Below are positions 10,402 to 19,722 of a stretch of DNA of 64,000 nucleotides, in pieces. The stretch comes from Arthrobacter_B citreus (GTDB taxonomy: Bacteria > Actinomycetota > Actinomycetes > Actinomycetales > Micrococcaceae), in assembly GCF_042429235.1 (NCBI RefSeq), contig NZ_JBHMBA010000001.1, one strand, 5' to 3'. Each line of letters begins with the position of its first letter. The stretch's first letter is position 1. The notes beneath the pieces were generated by a model. It saw nothing but the letters and a program-made list of their open reading frames with translations. It searched no databases and had not been told where the DNA came from. A program made the position numbers and the translations under genes.

Positions 10402-11823
10402 CTACTTGGTGACGTGGTCCACCAGCGTGTCGGCAATCCCGATGTACTTGCCCGGGGTCAGGTCCAGCAGCCGTGCTTCGGCTTCGGCCGGCAGGCCCAG
10501 CCCGGAGACGAACTCGCGCATCCGCTCGGCGTCCACCCGCTGCCCCCGGGTGAGGTCCTTCAGGCGCTCGTACGGATTTTCCATGCCGGGGGCACCGGCG
10601 ACGGCCTCGGCACGCATGACCATCTGGATGGCTTCGCCCAGCACCTCCCAGTTGGTGTCCAGATCCGCCGCCAGCACGTCGTCGGCCACATCCAGGCGCT
10701 CGAGGCCCTTGGCCACGTTGGAGATCGCCAGCAGCGAGTGGCCGAAGGCCACGCCGATGTTGCGCTGGGAGGAGGAATCGGTGAGGTCGCGCTGCCAGCG
10801 GGAGGTCACCAGCGTTGAGGCGAGGGTATCCAGCAGGCCGTTGGAAATCTCCAGGTTCGCTTCGGCGTTTTCGAAGCGGATCGGGTTGACCTTGTGCGGC
10901 ATGGTGGAGGAGCCGGTGGCGCCGGCCACCGGAATCTGCTTGAAGTAGCCAATGGAGATGTAGCTCCACACATCGGTGCAGAAGTTGTGCAGGATGCGGT
11001 TGAAGCGGGCCATGTCGGCGTAGAGCTCGGCCTGCCAGTCGTGGGATTCGATCTGGGTGGTCAGGGGATTCCAGTTCAGGCCCAGGCCCTCCACGAAGCT
11101 GCGGGAAACCTGCTGCCAGTCGGCGCCGGGCACGGAAGCGTAATGGGCGGCGTACGTGCCGGTGGCACCGTTGATCTTGCCCAGGTACTCGGTCTTTTCG
11201 ATGCGGCGCAGCTGACGGGACAGACGGTGTGCGGTGACGGCCAGTTCCTTGCCCAGGGTCGTGGGCGTCGCCGGCTGGCCGTGCGTGCGGGACAGCATCG
11301 GGACGGCCCGTGTTTCCTCGGCCATAACGGTGATCCGGTCCACGAGATCGTGGGCGGCGGGCAGCCACACGTTCTCCACGGCACCCTTGACGCCGAGCGC
11401 GTAGGAGAGGTTGTTGACGTCCTCGGAAGTGCAGCCAAAGTGCACCAGCGGGGTCAGGTTTTCGATGCCGATGGCTGCCAGGCGGCGGCCGATGTAGTAC
11501 TCCACCGCCTTGACGTCGTGGACGGTGACCTGTTCGATCTCAGCCAGTTCCGTGATGGAGGTGCCGTCGAAGCCGGTGACGATTTCGCGCAGCTGCGACT
11601 GCTGCTCCGTGCTGAGCGGCGAGATGCCCGGAAGTACGGAGTTGGAAGTGAGGTGGATCAGCCACTCGACTTCCACATGCGTGCGGTCGCGGTTCAGCGC
11701 GGCTTCGGAGAGGTAGTCAACGAGCGGTGCCGTGGCGCCGCGGTAGCGGCCGTCCAGCGGGCCCAGCGCAATGGCGGGAGTGACGGAGGCAAGGGGGACG
11801 CGGGGAGCAGCGGATTCAGCCAT
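10402..11823 (-). CDS. purB: Adenylosuccinate lyase
   Basis: PurB cleaves SAICAR and adenylosuccinate, releasing fumarate in purine synthesis. The 473-aa protein has the superfamily signature GSSTMPHKVNPIRFENAEAN with the catalytic Ser loop, and SRTHGQPATPTTLGKE with the catalytic His. Length and motif order match the longer PurB type (about 456-475 aa). It stands alone, divergent from the WXG100-like gene and converging on rlmN. Confidence 0.95.
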   Translation of the reverse strand: MAESAAPRVPLASVTPAIALGPLDGRYRGATAPLVDYLSEAALNRDRTHVEVEWLIHLTSNSVLPGISPLSTEQQSQLREIVTGFDGTSITELAEIEQVTVHDVKAVEYYIGRRLAAIGIENLTPLVHFGCTSEDVNNLSYALGVKGAVENVWLPAAHDLVDRITVMAEETRAVPMLSRTHGQPATPTTLGKELAVTAHRLSRQLRRIEKTEYLGKINGATGTYAAHYASVPGADWQQVSRSFVEGLGLNWNPLTTQIESHDWQAELYADMARFNRILHNFCTDVWSYISIGYFKQIPVAGATGSSTMPHKVNPIRFENAEANLEISNGLLDTLASTLVTSRWQRDLTDSSSQRNIGVAFGHSLLAISNVAKGLERLDVADDVLAADLDTNWEVLGEAIQMVMRAEAVAGAPGMENPYERLKDLTRGQRVDAERMREFVSGLGLPAEAEARLLDLTPGKYIGIADTLVDHVTK

Positions 11824-12040
11824 ACGGCAATTCTTTCACGCTCCGGCGGCCTGCCCCGCTCTGTGACTTCTCCTCCACAACCGGCCCTCGTGGCGCCGGA
11901 TGCCGGGCTTGTCCCCAGCCGGGCTGCCGGCCCGGCCGGGAAGCAGCCGGAGATGAAAGAACTGAGGACGCGGGCGCCCTGCATGCTGATGAAGCGTTGC
12001 ACGCTAAGAAGCCCGGGAACCTGAAGAGGAAGGGGAACGG

Positions 12041-12319
12041 ATGGGATCGGTGGAGCAGGAACCGCCCGGCACTGCCGAAGCCGCAGAAGGACTGGACTAT
12101 ATGGCAGATGTCCTCGAGGATCTCGAGGCGCTGGTGCTGGAGCTTCGGGGACTGCCGCAGATGAACTGGCGCTCCGCAGCGGCCGAAGAGTTCGCCGAAT
12201 ACCTGTCCGGATGTGTTCGCCGCGTGACGCAGACGGCGGGGGAGTGCCAAGCCGCGGCCGAACTGCTCACGGGGTACGGGAACGAACTGGGGCTCTTGGG
12301 CCCGGAGGACTGGTTGTGA
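12041..12319 (+). CDS. WXG100-like small helical protein
   Basis: This 92-aa acidic, helical protein contains NWRSAAAEEFAEYL, which matches the helix-turn-helix hairpin of WXG100/ESX-type proteins (W followed by a small residue and an aromatic/Phe seven to ten residues on). It has GAGGAAGGGG upstream of ATG 12041. Its stop codon overlaps the start of the hydrolase gene by 4 bp (GTGA), so the two are translationally coupled and probably work as a pair. No type VII secretion ATPase is in the window. Assignment to WXG100 is by pattern only. Confidence 0.6.
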   Translation: MGSVEQEPPGTAEAAEGLDYMADVLEDLEALVLELRGLPQMNWRSAAAEEFAEYLSGCVRRVTQTAGECQAAAELLTGYGNELGLLGPEDWL

Positions 12320-13755
12320 ACGCTGGGGTCACCTTTGATGCGTCGGAGGACCGGAATCCGGGCCTGCAGGTGAAGGGCGGCTCCCGCGGACTCACCGTGG
12401 AGTACCGCGAACTCGAAGCCGCGGCCCGGCAACTGGACCTTTTCGCCGAGGGCCTGAGAGAGGTGCGGGACCGCGGAACGGGCGTCTGCCTCAGGCTTTA
12501 CGGGCTGAACGGCACCTCCGCGCTGCCGGCTGCCGCCGCACGCGCCGCCGATGCGGTGAATGCCGCTGTGCTGAGCCTGCGGCGCAACATCGAGGATTTG
12601 GAGGATGCTGCCGGTGACCTCCGGAAAGCCGTCGAGAATTACCTCGAGGTTGAGGGGCGGCTGGAACAATCGCTGAAGGCCGTTCCGGGAGCGGGCCCGG
12701 CGGTTGCGTTCACGCTGTGGCGACTGCGCGGCTGGGGATATCCCGGCCGGGAAGTGCCCGAGCTGCTGGCGCCCAGGCGCGGCGGCTTGGGCAGCGGCTT
12801 GTTCGGCGCGCCCGGTCTTATCGTGTCGGCCGGGTTTCCCTCTCTTACGGTCAGCAAAGCTCCCGGCTCCGGCGGAAAGGTCGCTGCTCCGCGGACCGCC
12901 CGCGAATTGCTGCAGCGTTCACGCGTGCTGCTGGAGACGGAGGGCGATTCGCAGGTCGTGGAGATCCTGACCATTCACGGGGAGGGGAGGGACGTTCGGG
13001 TGGTCACTCTTCCTGGGACGGAAGGAGATCCCAGCTTGGCGTTGGGAGAAAACCCCTTCGACGCCCTCGGCAATCTGGAGGCCCGCTCGCGGGACAGCAG
13101 GCACGTGGCCGACGCCGTTGCCGAAGCCCTGCGCCAGGCCGGCACATCCGCTGAGGATGCCGTGATCTTGGTGGGTTACAGCCAGGGTGGAATCCACGCT
13201 GTCAACACAGCAGCGCGGCTGGAGGAGAACGGAGACTTCACTGTTGACCTGGTACTGACCGCTGGCGCCCCGGCCGGGGACCGGGACGTCCCGGCAGGCG
13301 TCAAAGTGCTCCACCTGGAGCACGGCCTGGACATGGTGCCGGGCCTGGACGGAGCTTCGAACCCGGACACCTCCGACCGGGTCACGGTTACCGGATGGGA
13401 GCCCGTGGCTGAGGGTGGCGGACCGTTGGGGCCGGCCCATGAACTCGATGTCTACCTGGACATTGCGGCGCAGGCTGACGCCAGCGGTGATCCGTCGCTG
13501 ACCGGGATGCTGGGGCACCTGGCCGGTGTTATAGGTTCGGGCAGGGTGGCCGCGCGGAGTCTGTACAAGTTCTCGCGGAAGACTGGGGAAAAGCCGCCGT
13601 CCCGGAAACCGGGCAGTCCGGTTGTTCCCGGAAGCGGGCTGCCGCTGCCCATCCCGGGGCAGGTGCCGCCGGCGCTGGTGAAACCCGTCGCGCCGGTTCT
13701 GGTTCCGCCTGAGGCGCCGATCCTCGTACCGCCAATTGCTCGGCAGGGGAGGTGA
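12316..13755 (+). CDS. Alpha/beta hydrolase with N-terminal helical domain and Pro-rich tail
   Basis: The 479-aa protein has three parts. Residues 1-130 are helical and heptad-like. Around 200-420 lies an alpha/beta hydrolase core with the nucleophile elbow GYSQG (ILVGYSQGGIHAVNTAA) and a late His (GPAHELDVY). The last 40 residues are rich in Pro and Val (repeats of VPP and PVAPV). The layout recalls ESX-linked effectors or PE-PPE-type serine hydrolases, with a small WXG100-like partner encoded just upstream. No classical signal peptide is present. The GTG 12316 start overlaps the upstream stop. Substrate unknown; esterase or lipase activity is an inference. Confidence 0.65.
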   Translation: MNAGVTFDASEDRNPGLQVKGGSRGLTVEYRELEAAARQLDLFAEGLREVRDRGTGVCLRLYGLNGTSALPAAAARAADAVNAAVLSLRRNIEDLEDAAGDLRKAVENYLEVEGRLEQSLKAVPGAGPAVAFTLWRLRGWGYPGREVPELLAPRRGGLGSGLFGAPGLIVSAGFPSLTVSKAPGSGGKVAAPRTARELLQRSRVLLETEGDSQVVEILTIHGEGRDVRVVTLPGTEGDPSLALGENPFDALGNLEARSRDSRHVADAVAEALRQAGTSAEDAVILVGYSQGGIHAVNTAARLEENGDFTVDLVLTAGAPAGDRDVPAGVKVLHLEHGLDMVPGLDGASNPDTSDRVTVTGWEPVAEGGGPLGPAHELDVYLDIAAQADASGDPSLTGMLGHLAGVIGSGRVAARSLYKFSRKTGEKPPSRKPGSPVVPGSGLPLPIPGQVPPALVKPVAPVLVPPEAPILVPPIARQGR

Positions 13756-13807
13756 CCCCCGCACCCCGATTGTTCCGCGTGGGCGGTGACCGGCGGCGGG
13801 CTGCGAA

Positions 13808-14206
13808 TTACCGGCGCGTCCCGGTGAGCGACCCGGCCACCATGGAAACCAGGCTGATGATGATGGAAGCGAGGATGCCGGTCCAGAAGAAGCTGTCCAC
13901 TCCGAACTCCACCGGTGTGTAAGTGCTGAGCCAGGAGGTGAGCATCAGCATGGCCGCGTTGATGATGATCGTAAAAAGCCCCAGTGTCAGGATGGTCAGC
14001 GGCAGGGACAGCAGCTTGACGACCGGGCGGACGAGGGCGTTGACAATGCCGAAGATCAGTCCGATAAAGAGATATGCCAGCACCAGGTCAAAGGTGGCGT
14101 TGCCGGTGACGGCACCAGCTGTCTCGGTGATGGACAGGCCCGGCAGCAGCCAGCTGGCCACCCACAGTGCCAAGGCGTTGATGATGATCCGGATCAGGAA
14201 GCTCAT
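13808..14206 (-). CDS. Phage-holin-family / Mycobact_4TM membrane protein
   Basis: This 132-aa protein has four hydrophobic segments (starting IIINALALWVASWLL, with LAYLFIGLIFGIVNALVRPV, LTLGLFTIIINAAMLML and GILASIIISLVSMVAG). The NALVRPVVKLLSLPLTILTLG motif region is characteristic of the widespread membrane family labelled phage holin family protein; in actinobacteria it is a chromosomal protein, not a prophage lysis gene. ATG 14206 is used, because the longer frame reads through the hisC promoter region. It is divergent from the HisC-type aminotransferase. Confidence 0.82.
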   Translation of the reverse strand: MSFLIRIIINALALWVASWLLPGLSITETAGAVTGNATFDLVLAYLFIGLIFGIVNALVRPVVKLLSLPLTILTLGLFTIIINAAMLMLTSWLSTYTPVEFGVDSFFWTGILASIIISLVSMVAGSLTGTRR

Positions 14207-14305
14207 GACACCATGCTGGCACAGCTTCCGGACGGGACGGCTTCGGCCGGGGCGTGTCATGCGCATTGCAACGGTGTCAGACATCACCCGGCTGGCCAAG
14301 GCGTT

Positions 14306-14311
14306 TAGGGT
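14306..14311 (+). promoter_or_regulatory. Candidate -10 box for leaderless hisC-type mRNA
   Basis: TAGGGT lies 7 nt before ATG 14319 and no ribosome binding site is present, which is the same arrangement as at 3475. No clear -35 is visible. Confidence 0.4.
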
Positions 14312-14318
14312 TAACCAC

Positions 14319-15458
14319 ATGACGACTACCGAGAATGACACCAACGCAGCGGACCTTCCGGCGCCGGAAATCCGCCCCCGCGGCGTAGTGGACAGGCTGC
14401 CCCGCTATACGGCCGGAAAGCCGCCCACGGTCATCGAGGGACTCCAAAGCTACAAGCTGTCCTCCAACGAGAACCCCTACCCGCCGCTTCCGGCAGTGCT
14501 CGAGGCGATCAGCGGGCGGCAGGACATCCACCGCTACCCGGATCCGCTCTCCACGGCACTGCGCATGGAGCTGGCCTCTTTCCTGGATATCCCGGCGGAG
14601 GATGTCGTCACCGGCGGTGGAAGCCTCGGAGTGCTGAACCAGCTTCTGGCCACCTTCGCGGGACGGGACGAAAGCGGAATTCCGGACCAGGTCATCTACC
14701 CGTGGCGGTCCTTCGAGGCGTATCCCATCAGTGTTGGACTGTCGGGCGCCGAAAGCGTCCAGGTGCCGCTGCTGGATGACGGAACCCATGACCTCGACGC
14801 GATGGCGGCTGCCGTCACGGACCGCACCCGTGTGATCCTGCTGTGCACGCCCAACAATCCCACCGGCCCCGCCCTGACCACTGCGCAGGTTGAAGACTTC
14901 CTGGGCCGGGTACCCGCGGACGTGATCGTGGTAATCGATGAAGCCTACGAAGACTTTGTCCGGGATCCGGAGGCCGTTAACGGAGTGGAGATGTACCGGC
15001 GGTACCCCAATGTGGTGGTGCTGCGCACCTTCTCCAAGGGAGCGGGACTGGCCGGGCTGCGGGTGGGATACTCCGTTTCCCATCCGCCGGTCACAGCCCA
15101 TCTGCGGGTGGCCGCAGTACCGTTTGCCGTCTCGCAGCTTGCTGAAACAGCGGCGGTGGCCTCTCTGCAGCATCATGGAGAACTTGTGGAAAGAATACAA
15201 GGACTGGTGAAGGAGCGCTCGCGGGTCGTCGAGGGTCTGCGGGCACTTGGCTGGCGGATTCCGGATGCCCAGGGGAACTTCGTCTGGCTTGCGCTGGGCG
15301 GGGATACTCCCGAGTTTGCGGCCCTGGCGGAGCAGCAGGCACTCGCGGTCCGGGCCTTCGGGAACGAGGGGGTGCGGGTAACCATCGGGGAGGAGGAAGC
15401 TAACACCCGGTTCCTCGCCCTATGTGCAACCTATACAAAGGGACCCCGCGTTTCCTAG
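14319..15458 (+). CDS. Histidinol-phosphate/aromatic aminotransferase (HisC family)
   Basis: This PLP-dependent class II aminotransferase is 379 aa. The N-terminal SNENPYPP loop contacts substrate, CTPNNPTGP is conserved, IDEAYEDF binds the cofactor, and the PLP lysine lies in RTFSKGAGLAGLRVGYS. It could make histidinol phosphate or act as an aromatic/phenylalanine aminotransferase. The lack of other his genes and the position before a 2-oxoacid dehydrogenase operon leave the role open. The start ATG is probably leaderless. Confidence 0.82.
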   Translation: MTTTENDTNAADLPAPEIRPRGVVDRLPRYTAGKPPTVIEGLQSYKLSSNENPYPPLPAVLEAISGRQDIHRYPDPLSTALRMELASFLDIPAEDVVTGGGSLGVLNQLLATFAGRDESGIPDQVIYPWRSFEAYPISVGLSGAESVQVPLLDDGTHDLDAMAAAVTDRTRVILLCTPNNPTGPALTTAQVEDFLGRVPADVIVVIDEAYEDFVRDPEAVNGVEMYRRYPNVVVLRTFSKGAGLAGLRVGYSVSHPPVTAHLRVAAVPFAVSQLAETAAVASLQHHGELVERIQGLVKERSRVVEGLRALGWRIPDAQGNFVWLALGGDTPEFAALAEQQALAVRAFGNEGVRVTIGEEEANTRFLALCATYTKGPRVS

Positions 15459-15602
15459 CGTGTCCTAAGTGCGGTCCGGGCCCCGGCCATCGTTAGGCTG
15501 AGGGAAGTAAGTTCCACATATATGCTTCCGGGGTGATCCATTCCCGGGGAGGAATATATCTAGCGCAGCTCGGTCAGGCAACTGACTCGGCGAGGAGTAA
15601 GC

Positions 15603-16820
15603 ATGGACCTCAAACACTTGCCTGCCCGGACGGCGGACCTTGATGCCCCGGGCCTGCCCGGCAACCTCGGCACCGGCACCGGCGCCGCGGGGGAGGCTGA
15701 CGCCGCCGTCGACGGCGCCGTCGACATGGTGCAGCTGCTGACGCCGGAGGGGAAGCTTCTTCAGGACAGCACCTACGGAGCCTATGCCGCCGAACTGGGC
15801 GCCGATGAGCTGCGCGGCCTTTACCGGGACATGTTCACCATCCGCCGCTTTGACCAGGAGGCCACGGCGCTGCAGCGTCAGGGTGAACTGGTGATGTGGG
15901 TTCCCCTGACGGGCCAGGAAGGCGCCCAGATAGGTTCAGGCCGCGCACTGCAGCCCCAGGACTACGTCTTCCCGACTTACCGCGAGCACGGAGTTGCCCT
16001 GACACGCGGATTGGAGCTGTCCCATCTGCTGCGCAGGTTCCGTGGAATCTCGCACGGCGGATGGAACCCCGCGGAAACCAATTTCCATCTCTACACCCTG
16101 GTCCTGGCGGCACAGCTGCCGCACGCCGTCGGCTATGCCATGGGGATGTCGCGGGACATGGCAGCGGATCCGCAGCTCCCCGGGGCAGCAACGGTGGCCT
16201 ACTTCGGGGACGGCGCAAGCTCGGAGGGTGATGTCCACGAAGCCATGGTCTTCGCCGCATCCTATGACGCCCCCGTCGTCTTCTTCTGCCAGAACAATCA
16301 TTGGGCTATTTCCGTGCCCACTGAAGTGCAGTCCCGAATCCCGCTCGCCAACCGTGCCAAGGGTTACGGCTTCCCGGGCATCCGGGTGGACGGCAATGAC
16401 GTGGTTGCGGTCCACGCGGTAACCCGATGGGCGCTCGAGCATGCCCGGTCGGGCAACGGGCCGGTGCTCATCGAGGCGTTCACCTACCGCATGAGTGCCC
16501 ACACCACCGCTGACGATCCCACCAAGTACCGGCTCAGTGCCGATGAGGAGGCCTGGGTCTCCCGGGATCCGCTGACCCGGCTGGAGAAGTACCTGCGCGC
16601 TGCCGGCCTCGCCGATGACGCCTTTTTTGATGCCCTGGCCAAGGACGGCCAGGCGATGGCGGACAAGCTGCGCGAAGATGTGCTGGCAATGAAGGCACCC
16701 GGATTCGAAGACGCCTTCACCGATGTCTACGCCCAGGCGCATCCGCTGGTCCAGGAGGAACTGGACTTCCATCGCCGGTATGAGGCCGGCTTTGCCGACT
16801 CCCAGGAGCCAACCGCATGA
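15603..16820 (+). CDS. 2-oxoacid dehydrogenase E1 alpha subunit (pyruvate/branched-chain type)
   Basis: The 405-aa E1-alpha subunit decarboxylates a 2-oxoacid with thiamine diphosphate. The ThDP/Mg motif is GDGASSEGDVHEAM ending in NNHW, and the phosphorylation-loop region is YRMSAHTTADDPTKYR. This two-subunit E1 is used by branched-chain 2-oxoacid dehydrogenases and by some pyruvate dehydrogenases; actinobacterial central metabolism normally uses single-chain AceE, which favours branched-chain substrates here. GAGGAG precedes ATG 15603. The stop overlaps the E1-beta start by 4 bp. Confidence 0.88.
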   Translation: MDLKHLPARTADLDAPGLPGNLGTGTGAAGEADAAVDGAVDMVQLLTPEGKLLQDSTYGAYAAELGADELRGLYRDMFTIRRFDQEATALQRQGELVMWVPLTGQEGAQIGSGRALQPQDYVFPTYREHGVALTRGLELSHLLRRFRGISHGGWNPAETNFHLYTLVLAAQLPHAVGYAMGMSRDMAADPQLPGAATVAYFGDGASSEGDVHEAMVFAASYDAPVVFFCQNNHWAISVPTEVQSRIPLANRAKGYGFPGIRVDGNDVVAVHAVTRWALEHARSGNGPVLIEAFTYRMSAHTTADDPTKYRLSADEEAWVSRDPLTRLEKYLRAAGLADDAFFDALAKDGQAMADKLREDVLAMKAPGFEDAFTDVYAQAHPLVQEELDFHRRYEAGFADSQEPTA

Positions 16821-17791
16821 GCACCATGACCATGGCCAAAGCCATCAACGCCGGGCTCCGGGCCGGCCTGGACCACAACCCGAAAGCACTGCTGATGGGT
16901 GAGGACATCGGCGATCTGGGCGGTGTCTACCGGGTGACCGAGGGTCTTAAGGCAGATTTTGGCGCCAGCCGGGTCATGGACACCCCGTTGGCGGAGTCGG
17001 GCATCATCGGCACCGCCATCGGCCTCGCGCTTCGGGGCTACCGTCCGGTGTGCGAGATCCAGTTCGACGGCTTTGTGTTCCCCGGCTTCAACCAGATCAC
17101 CACCCAGCTGGCCAAGATGCATTCCCGCAGCGAGGGCACCCTCAGCGCACCGGTGGTCATCCGCATTCCGTACGGCGGAGGCATCGGGTCCATCGAGCAC
17201 CACTCCGAATCCCCGGAAGCACTGTTTGCCCACACCGCAGGCCTGCGGATCCTGACGCCGTCAAACCCGCAGGATGCATACTGGATGATCCAGCAGGCCA
17301 TGACCGGTATGGATCCGGTGATCATTTTTGAACCCAAGCGGCGCTACTGGCTTAAGGGCGACGTCGATACGGAACAGCCCACCGGCGACCCCTTCTCGGC
17401 CCATGTGCTGCGCGAAGGCACTGACGCCACGATCGTGGCCTACGGGCCGCTGGTGCCGGTGGCCCTGGCCGCAGCCAAGGCAGCCGAGGAGGACGGCCGC
17501 AGTGTCGAGGTGGTGGACCTTCGCTCGATTTCCCCCATCGACTTTGACACGGTCACGGAATCGGTCCGGAAGACCGGCCGGCTGATCGTAACCCACGAGG
17601 CACCCACCTTCGGCGGCATCGGCGGCGAGATCGCGGCGCGGGTCACCGAACGGGCGTTCCTGTCCCTGGAAGCTCCGGTCATCCGTGTCGGCGGCTTCCA
17701 TATGCCCTATCCGGTCGCGAAGGTTGAAGAGCATTACCTGCCGGACATCGACAAACTGATGGATGCTCTGGACCGCTCCTTCGCCTACTAG
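16817..17791 (+). CDS. 2-oxoacid dehydrogenase E1 beta subunit
   Basis: This 324-aa transketolase-like beta subunit pairs with the upstream alpha subunit. Recognisable stretches are LMGEDIGDLGGVYRVTEGL, DTPLAESGIIGTAIGLA and the C-terminal transketolase domain DLRSISPIDFDTV. The start ATGA overlaps the alpha stop, giving coupled synthesis of the alpha2beta2 enzyme. Confidence 0.9.
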   Translation: MSTMTMAKAINAGLRAGLDHNPKALLMGEDIGDLGGVYRVTEGLKADFGASRVMDTPLAESGIIGTAIGLALRGYRPVCEIQFDGFVFPGFNQITTQLAKMHSRSEGTLSAPVVIRIPYGGGIGSIEHHSESPEALFAHTAGLRILTPSNPQDAYWMIQQAMTGMDPVIIFEPKRRYWLKGDVDTEQPTGDPFSAHVLREGTDATIVAYGPLVPVALAAAKAAEEDGRSVEVVDLRSISPIDFDTVTESVRKTGRLIVTHEAPTFGGIGGEIAARVTERAFLSLEAPVIRVGGFHMPYPVAKVEEHYLPDIDKLMDALDRSFAY

Positions 17792-17871
17792 CCGGAACCC
17801 TGCCCCGGCGGTCCGCCCCGCCGCCGGGCAGTCCGAACCCCAAACCTGCCGCATCCAAAGATTGAGACGCC

Positions 17872-19407
17872 ATGACTGAGAGAACATTCCACCTTCCCGA
17901 CGTTGGAGAAGGCCTGACGGAGGCCGATATCGTCGAGTGGAAGGTTCAAATCGGAGACACTGTTGCCGTCAATGACGTCCTGGTCGAGATTGAAACCGCC
18001 AAGTCACTGGTGGAACTGCCGTCCCCTTATGCGGGCACGGTTTCACAATTGATGGTCCGGGAGGGCGAGACCGTGGATGTCGGGTCGCCTATCATCGCGG
18101 TGCGGGCCGGCTCCACAGCGGACGACGGCGTCCAGCAGCCGGGTGCGCCCATGACCCCGGCGCCCGTCCCGGCTCCGGCACAGGACGACGAGCAGCCCAG
18201 CGCTTCCCTCACGGGCACCGGACCCAAAGCCGACGCCGTGAAGCGCCGGCCGAGGGTCAGCCGGCCAGCTGCCGCCCCTGAGACTGCCGATCCCAAGACT
18301 GCGGCTCCCAAGGCTGCTGCCCCTGCAGCCTCCCCTGCAGCCTCCGCCGCAGTCTCCGCCGCACCGGCCACGCCTGCCTCGGAACCGGCGGCACCGGCGG
18401 ACAGCGCCCAGGCCGCCGCAGTCTCCGCAGCCGGCGCCACTCCAGCCGCCCCGGCCACTCCCGCCGAGCGCGCCCCGGGCGTAGCGGCTGCCGGTGCGGC
18501 CGTGCAGGACACCCTCAGCCGCCTCATCCAGCGGGTGTTGGCCAAGCCGCCCGTCCGGAAGGCGGCCAAGGACCTGGGTATCAACCTGGCGGATGTGCCG
18601 GCCACCGGAGCCAGCGGTGAAGTGACCAAGCAGGACCTGATCAGCTACCAGGCACAGCGGGAATCCGAACAGGATTCAGCGGACACTTTCTGGGCCGGGC
18701 CGCAGCAGTCCAGCGATGACCGGATTGAACGGATTCCGGTCAAGGGAGTTCGGCGGGCCACAGCCAAGGCCATGGTGGAAAGTGCCTTCACGGCACCGCA
18801 TGTCAGCATTTTTGTGGACGTGGATGCCTCCCGCACCATGGAGTTCGTGAAACGGCTTAAGGCATCGCGGGACTTTGAAGGCATCAAGGTTTCCCCGCTG
18901 CTGATCCTGGCCAAGGCCGTGATCTGGGCAGCCGCCCGCAACCCGTCAGTCAACGCAACCTGGGCCGGCGACGAAATCCTGGTCAAGCACTACATGAACC
19001 TCGGCATTGCGGCGGCCACGCCCCGGGGCTTGATGGTGCCCAACATCAAGGACGCCCAGGACCTGTCCCTCAAGGAACTGGCCCTGGCCCTCAATGACCT
19101 GGCGGTCACCGCGCGCGCCGGAAAGACACCGCCCGCCGCAATGCGGGGCGGTACCCTCACCATCACCAACATCGGTGCGCTGGGAATCGACACCGGAACG
19201 CCCATCATTAACCCCGGCGAAGTGGCGATCGTGGCCTTCGGAACCATCAAGCAAAAGCCGTGGGTCCTCGACGGCGAAGTCATCCCGCGCTGGATCACCA
19301 CCCTGGGCGGTTCCTTCGATCACCGAGTGGTGGACGGAGACCTCTCCGCCAGGTTCATGGCCGATGTGGCCGCCATCCTTGAGGAACCAGCACTGCTGCT
19401 CGAGTAG
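17872..19407 (+). CDS. Dihydrolipoamide acyltransferase E2 component
   Basis: This 511-aa protein has the classic E2 layout. A lipoyl domain (residues 1-78) has the lipoylated Lys44 in ETAKS. A long flexible Ala/Pro linker spans about residues 90-210. A peripheral-subunit-binding domain (KPPVRKAAKDLGI) recruits E3. The catalytic domain ends in SFDHRVVDGDLSARF, with the His/Asp active site. It completes the E1alpha-E1beta-E2 operon; no E3 (lpd) gene lies in the window, so a shared E3 is expected. An 80-bp gap separates it from E1-beta. Confidence 0.92.
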   Translation: MTERTFHLPDVGEGLTEADIVEWKVQIGDTVAVNDVLVEIETAKSLVELPSPYAGTVSQLMVREGETVDVGSPIIAVRAGSTADDGVQQPGAPMTPAPVPAPAQDDEQPSASLTGTGPKADAVKRRPRVSRPAAAPETADPKTAAPKAAAPAASPAASAAVSAAPATPASEPAAPADSAQAAAVSAAGATPAAPATPAERAPGVAAAGAAVQDTLSRLIQRVLAKPPVRKAAKDLGINLADVPATGASGEVTKQDLISYQAQRESEQDSADTFWAGPQQSSDDRIERIPVKGVRRATAKAMVESAFTAPHVSIFVDVDASRTMEFVKRLKASRDFEGIKVSPLLILAKAVIWAAARNPSVNATWAGDEILVKHYMNLGIAAATPRGLMVPNIKDAQDLSLKELALALNDLAVTARAGKTPPAAMRGGTLTITNIGALGIDTGTPIINPGEVAIVAFGTIKQKPWVLDGEVIPRWITTLGGSFDHRVVDGDLSARFMADVAAILEEPALLLE

Positions 19408-19512
19408 GCACAGGGCAGCGGCACCGGGGCCGGGAGCGAATCCGCGGGTCCGGGTGCCAGACCGGCGCCAGGCACTGCGGTTCAGCGGGCGGGGAGGATA
19501 CGATCAGGAACT

Positions 19513-19722
19513 ATGACAAATCCTCGCGGTCCCCGGGACCAAGGCGGCACCCCGCAGATCGACTGGAAGCGGACGCTGATTCTCTTGGTGGCAGCGTTCA
19601 TCGTGTCGAGCCTGCTGATCATCCTGTTTCCGGGCCTTGGCACCATTGGGCGCCTGCTGATCATCATCGCCCTGTTCGCCGTCGTCTTTCCCATCCTGGA
19701 ACGGCGCCGGCGGAACCGTTAA
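19513..19722 (+). CDS. Small two-TM membrane protein
   Basis: This 69-aa protein has a polar N terminus (GPRDQGGTPQIDWKR) and two hydrophobic segments (LILLVAAFIVSSLLIILFPG and LLIIIALFAVVFPILE), ending in a basic RRRRNR anchor. It is not recognised. CAGGAA upstream of ATG 19513 is a weak ribosome site. It overlaps the converging aminotransferase by 4 bp. Confidence 0.55.
   Translation: MTNPRGPRDQGGTPQIDWKRTLILLVAAFIVSSLLIILFPGLGTIGRLLIIIALFAVVFPILERRRRNR

Noticed and set aside
8993..11368. A 791-codon minus-strand ORF across rlmN and part of purB
   Set aside because: It is antisense to rlmN and runs in a different frame from purB on the same strand. Its composition (repeated Arg, Gly, His and Val runs) is that of a GC-rich shadow, and no domain is recognisable.
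13808..14206. Prophage suggested by a phage-holin-family protein
   Set aside because: The family name is misleading: it is a chromosomal membrane protein and no other phage gene, integrase or attachment site is nearby.
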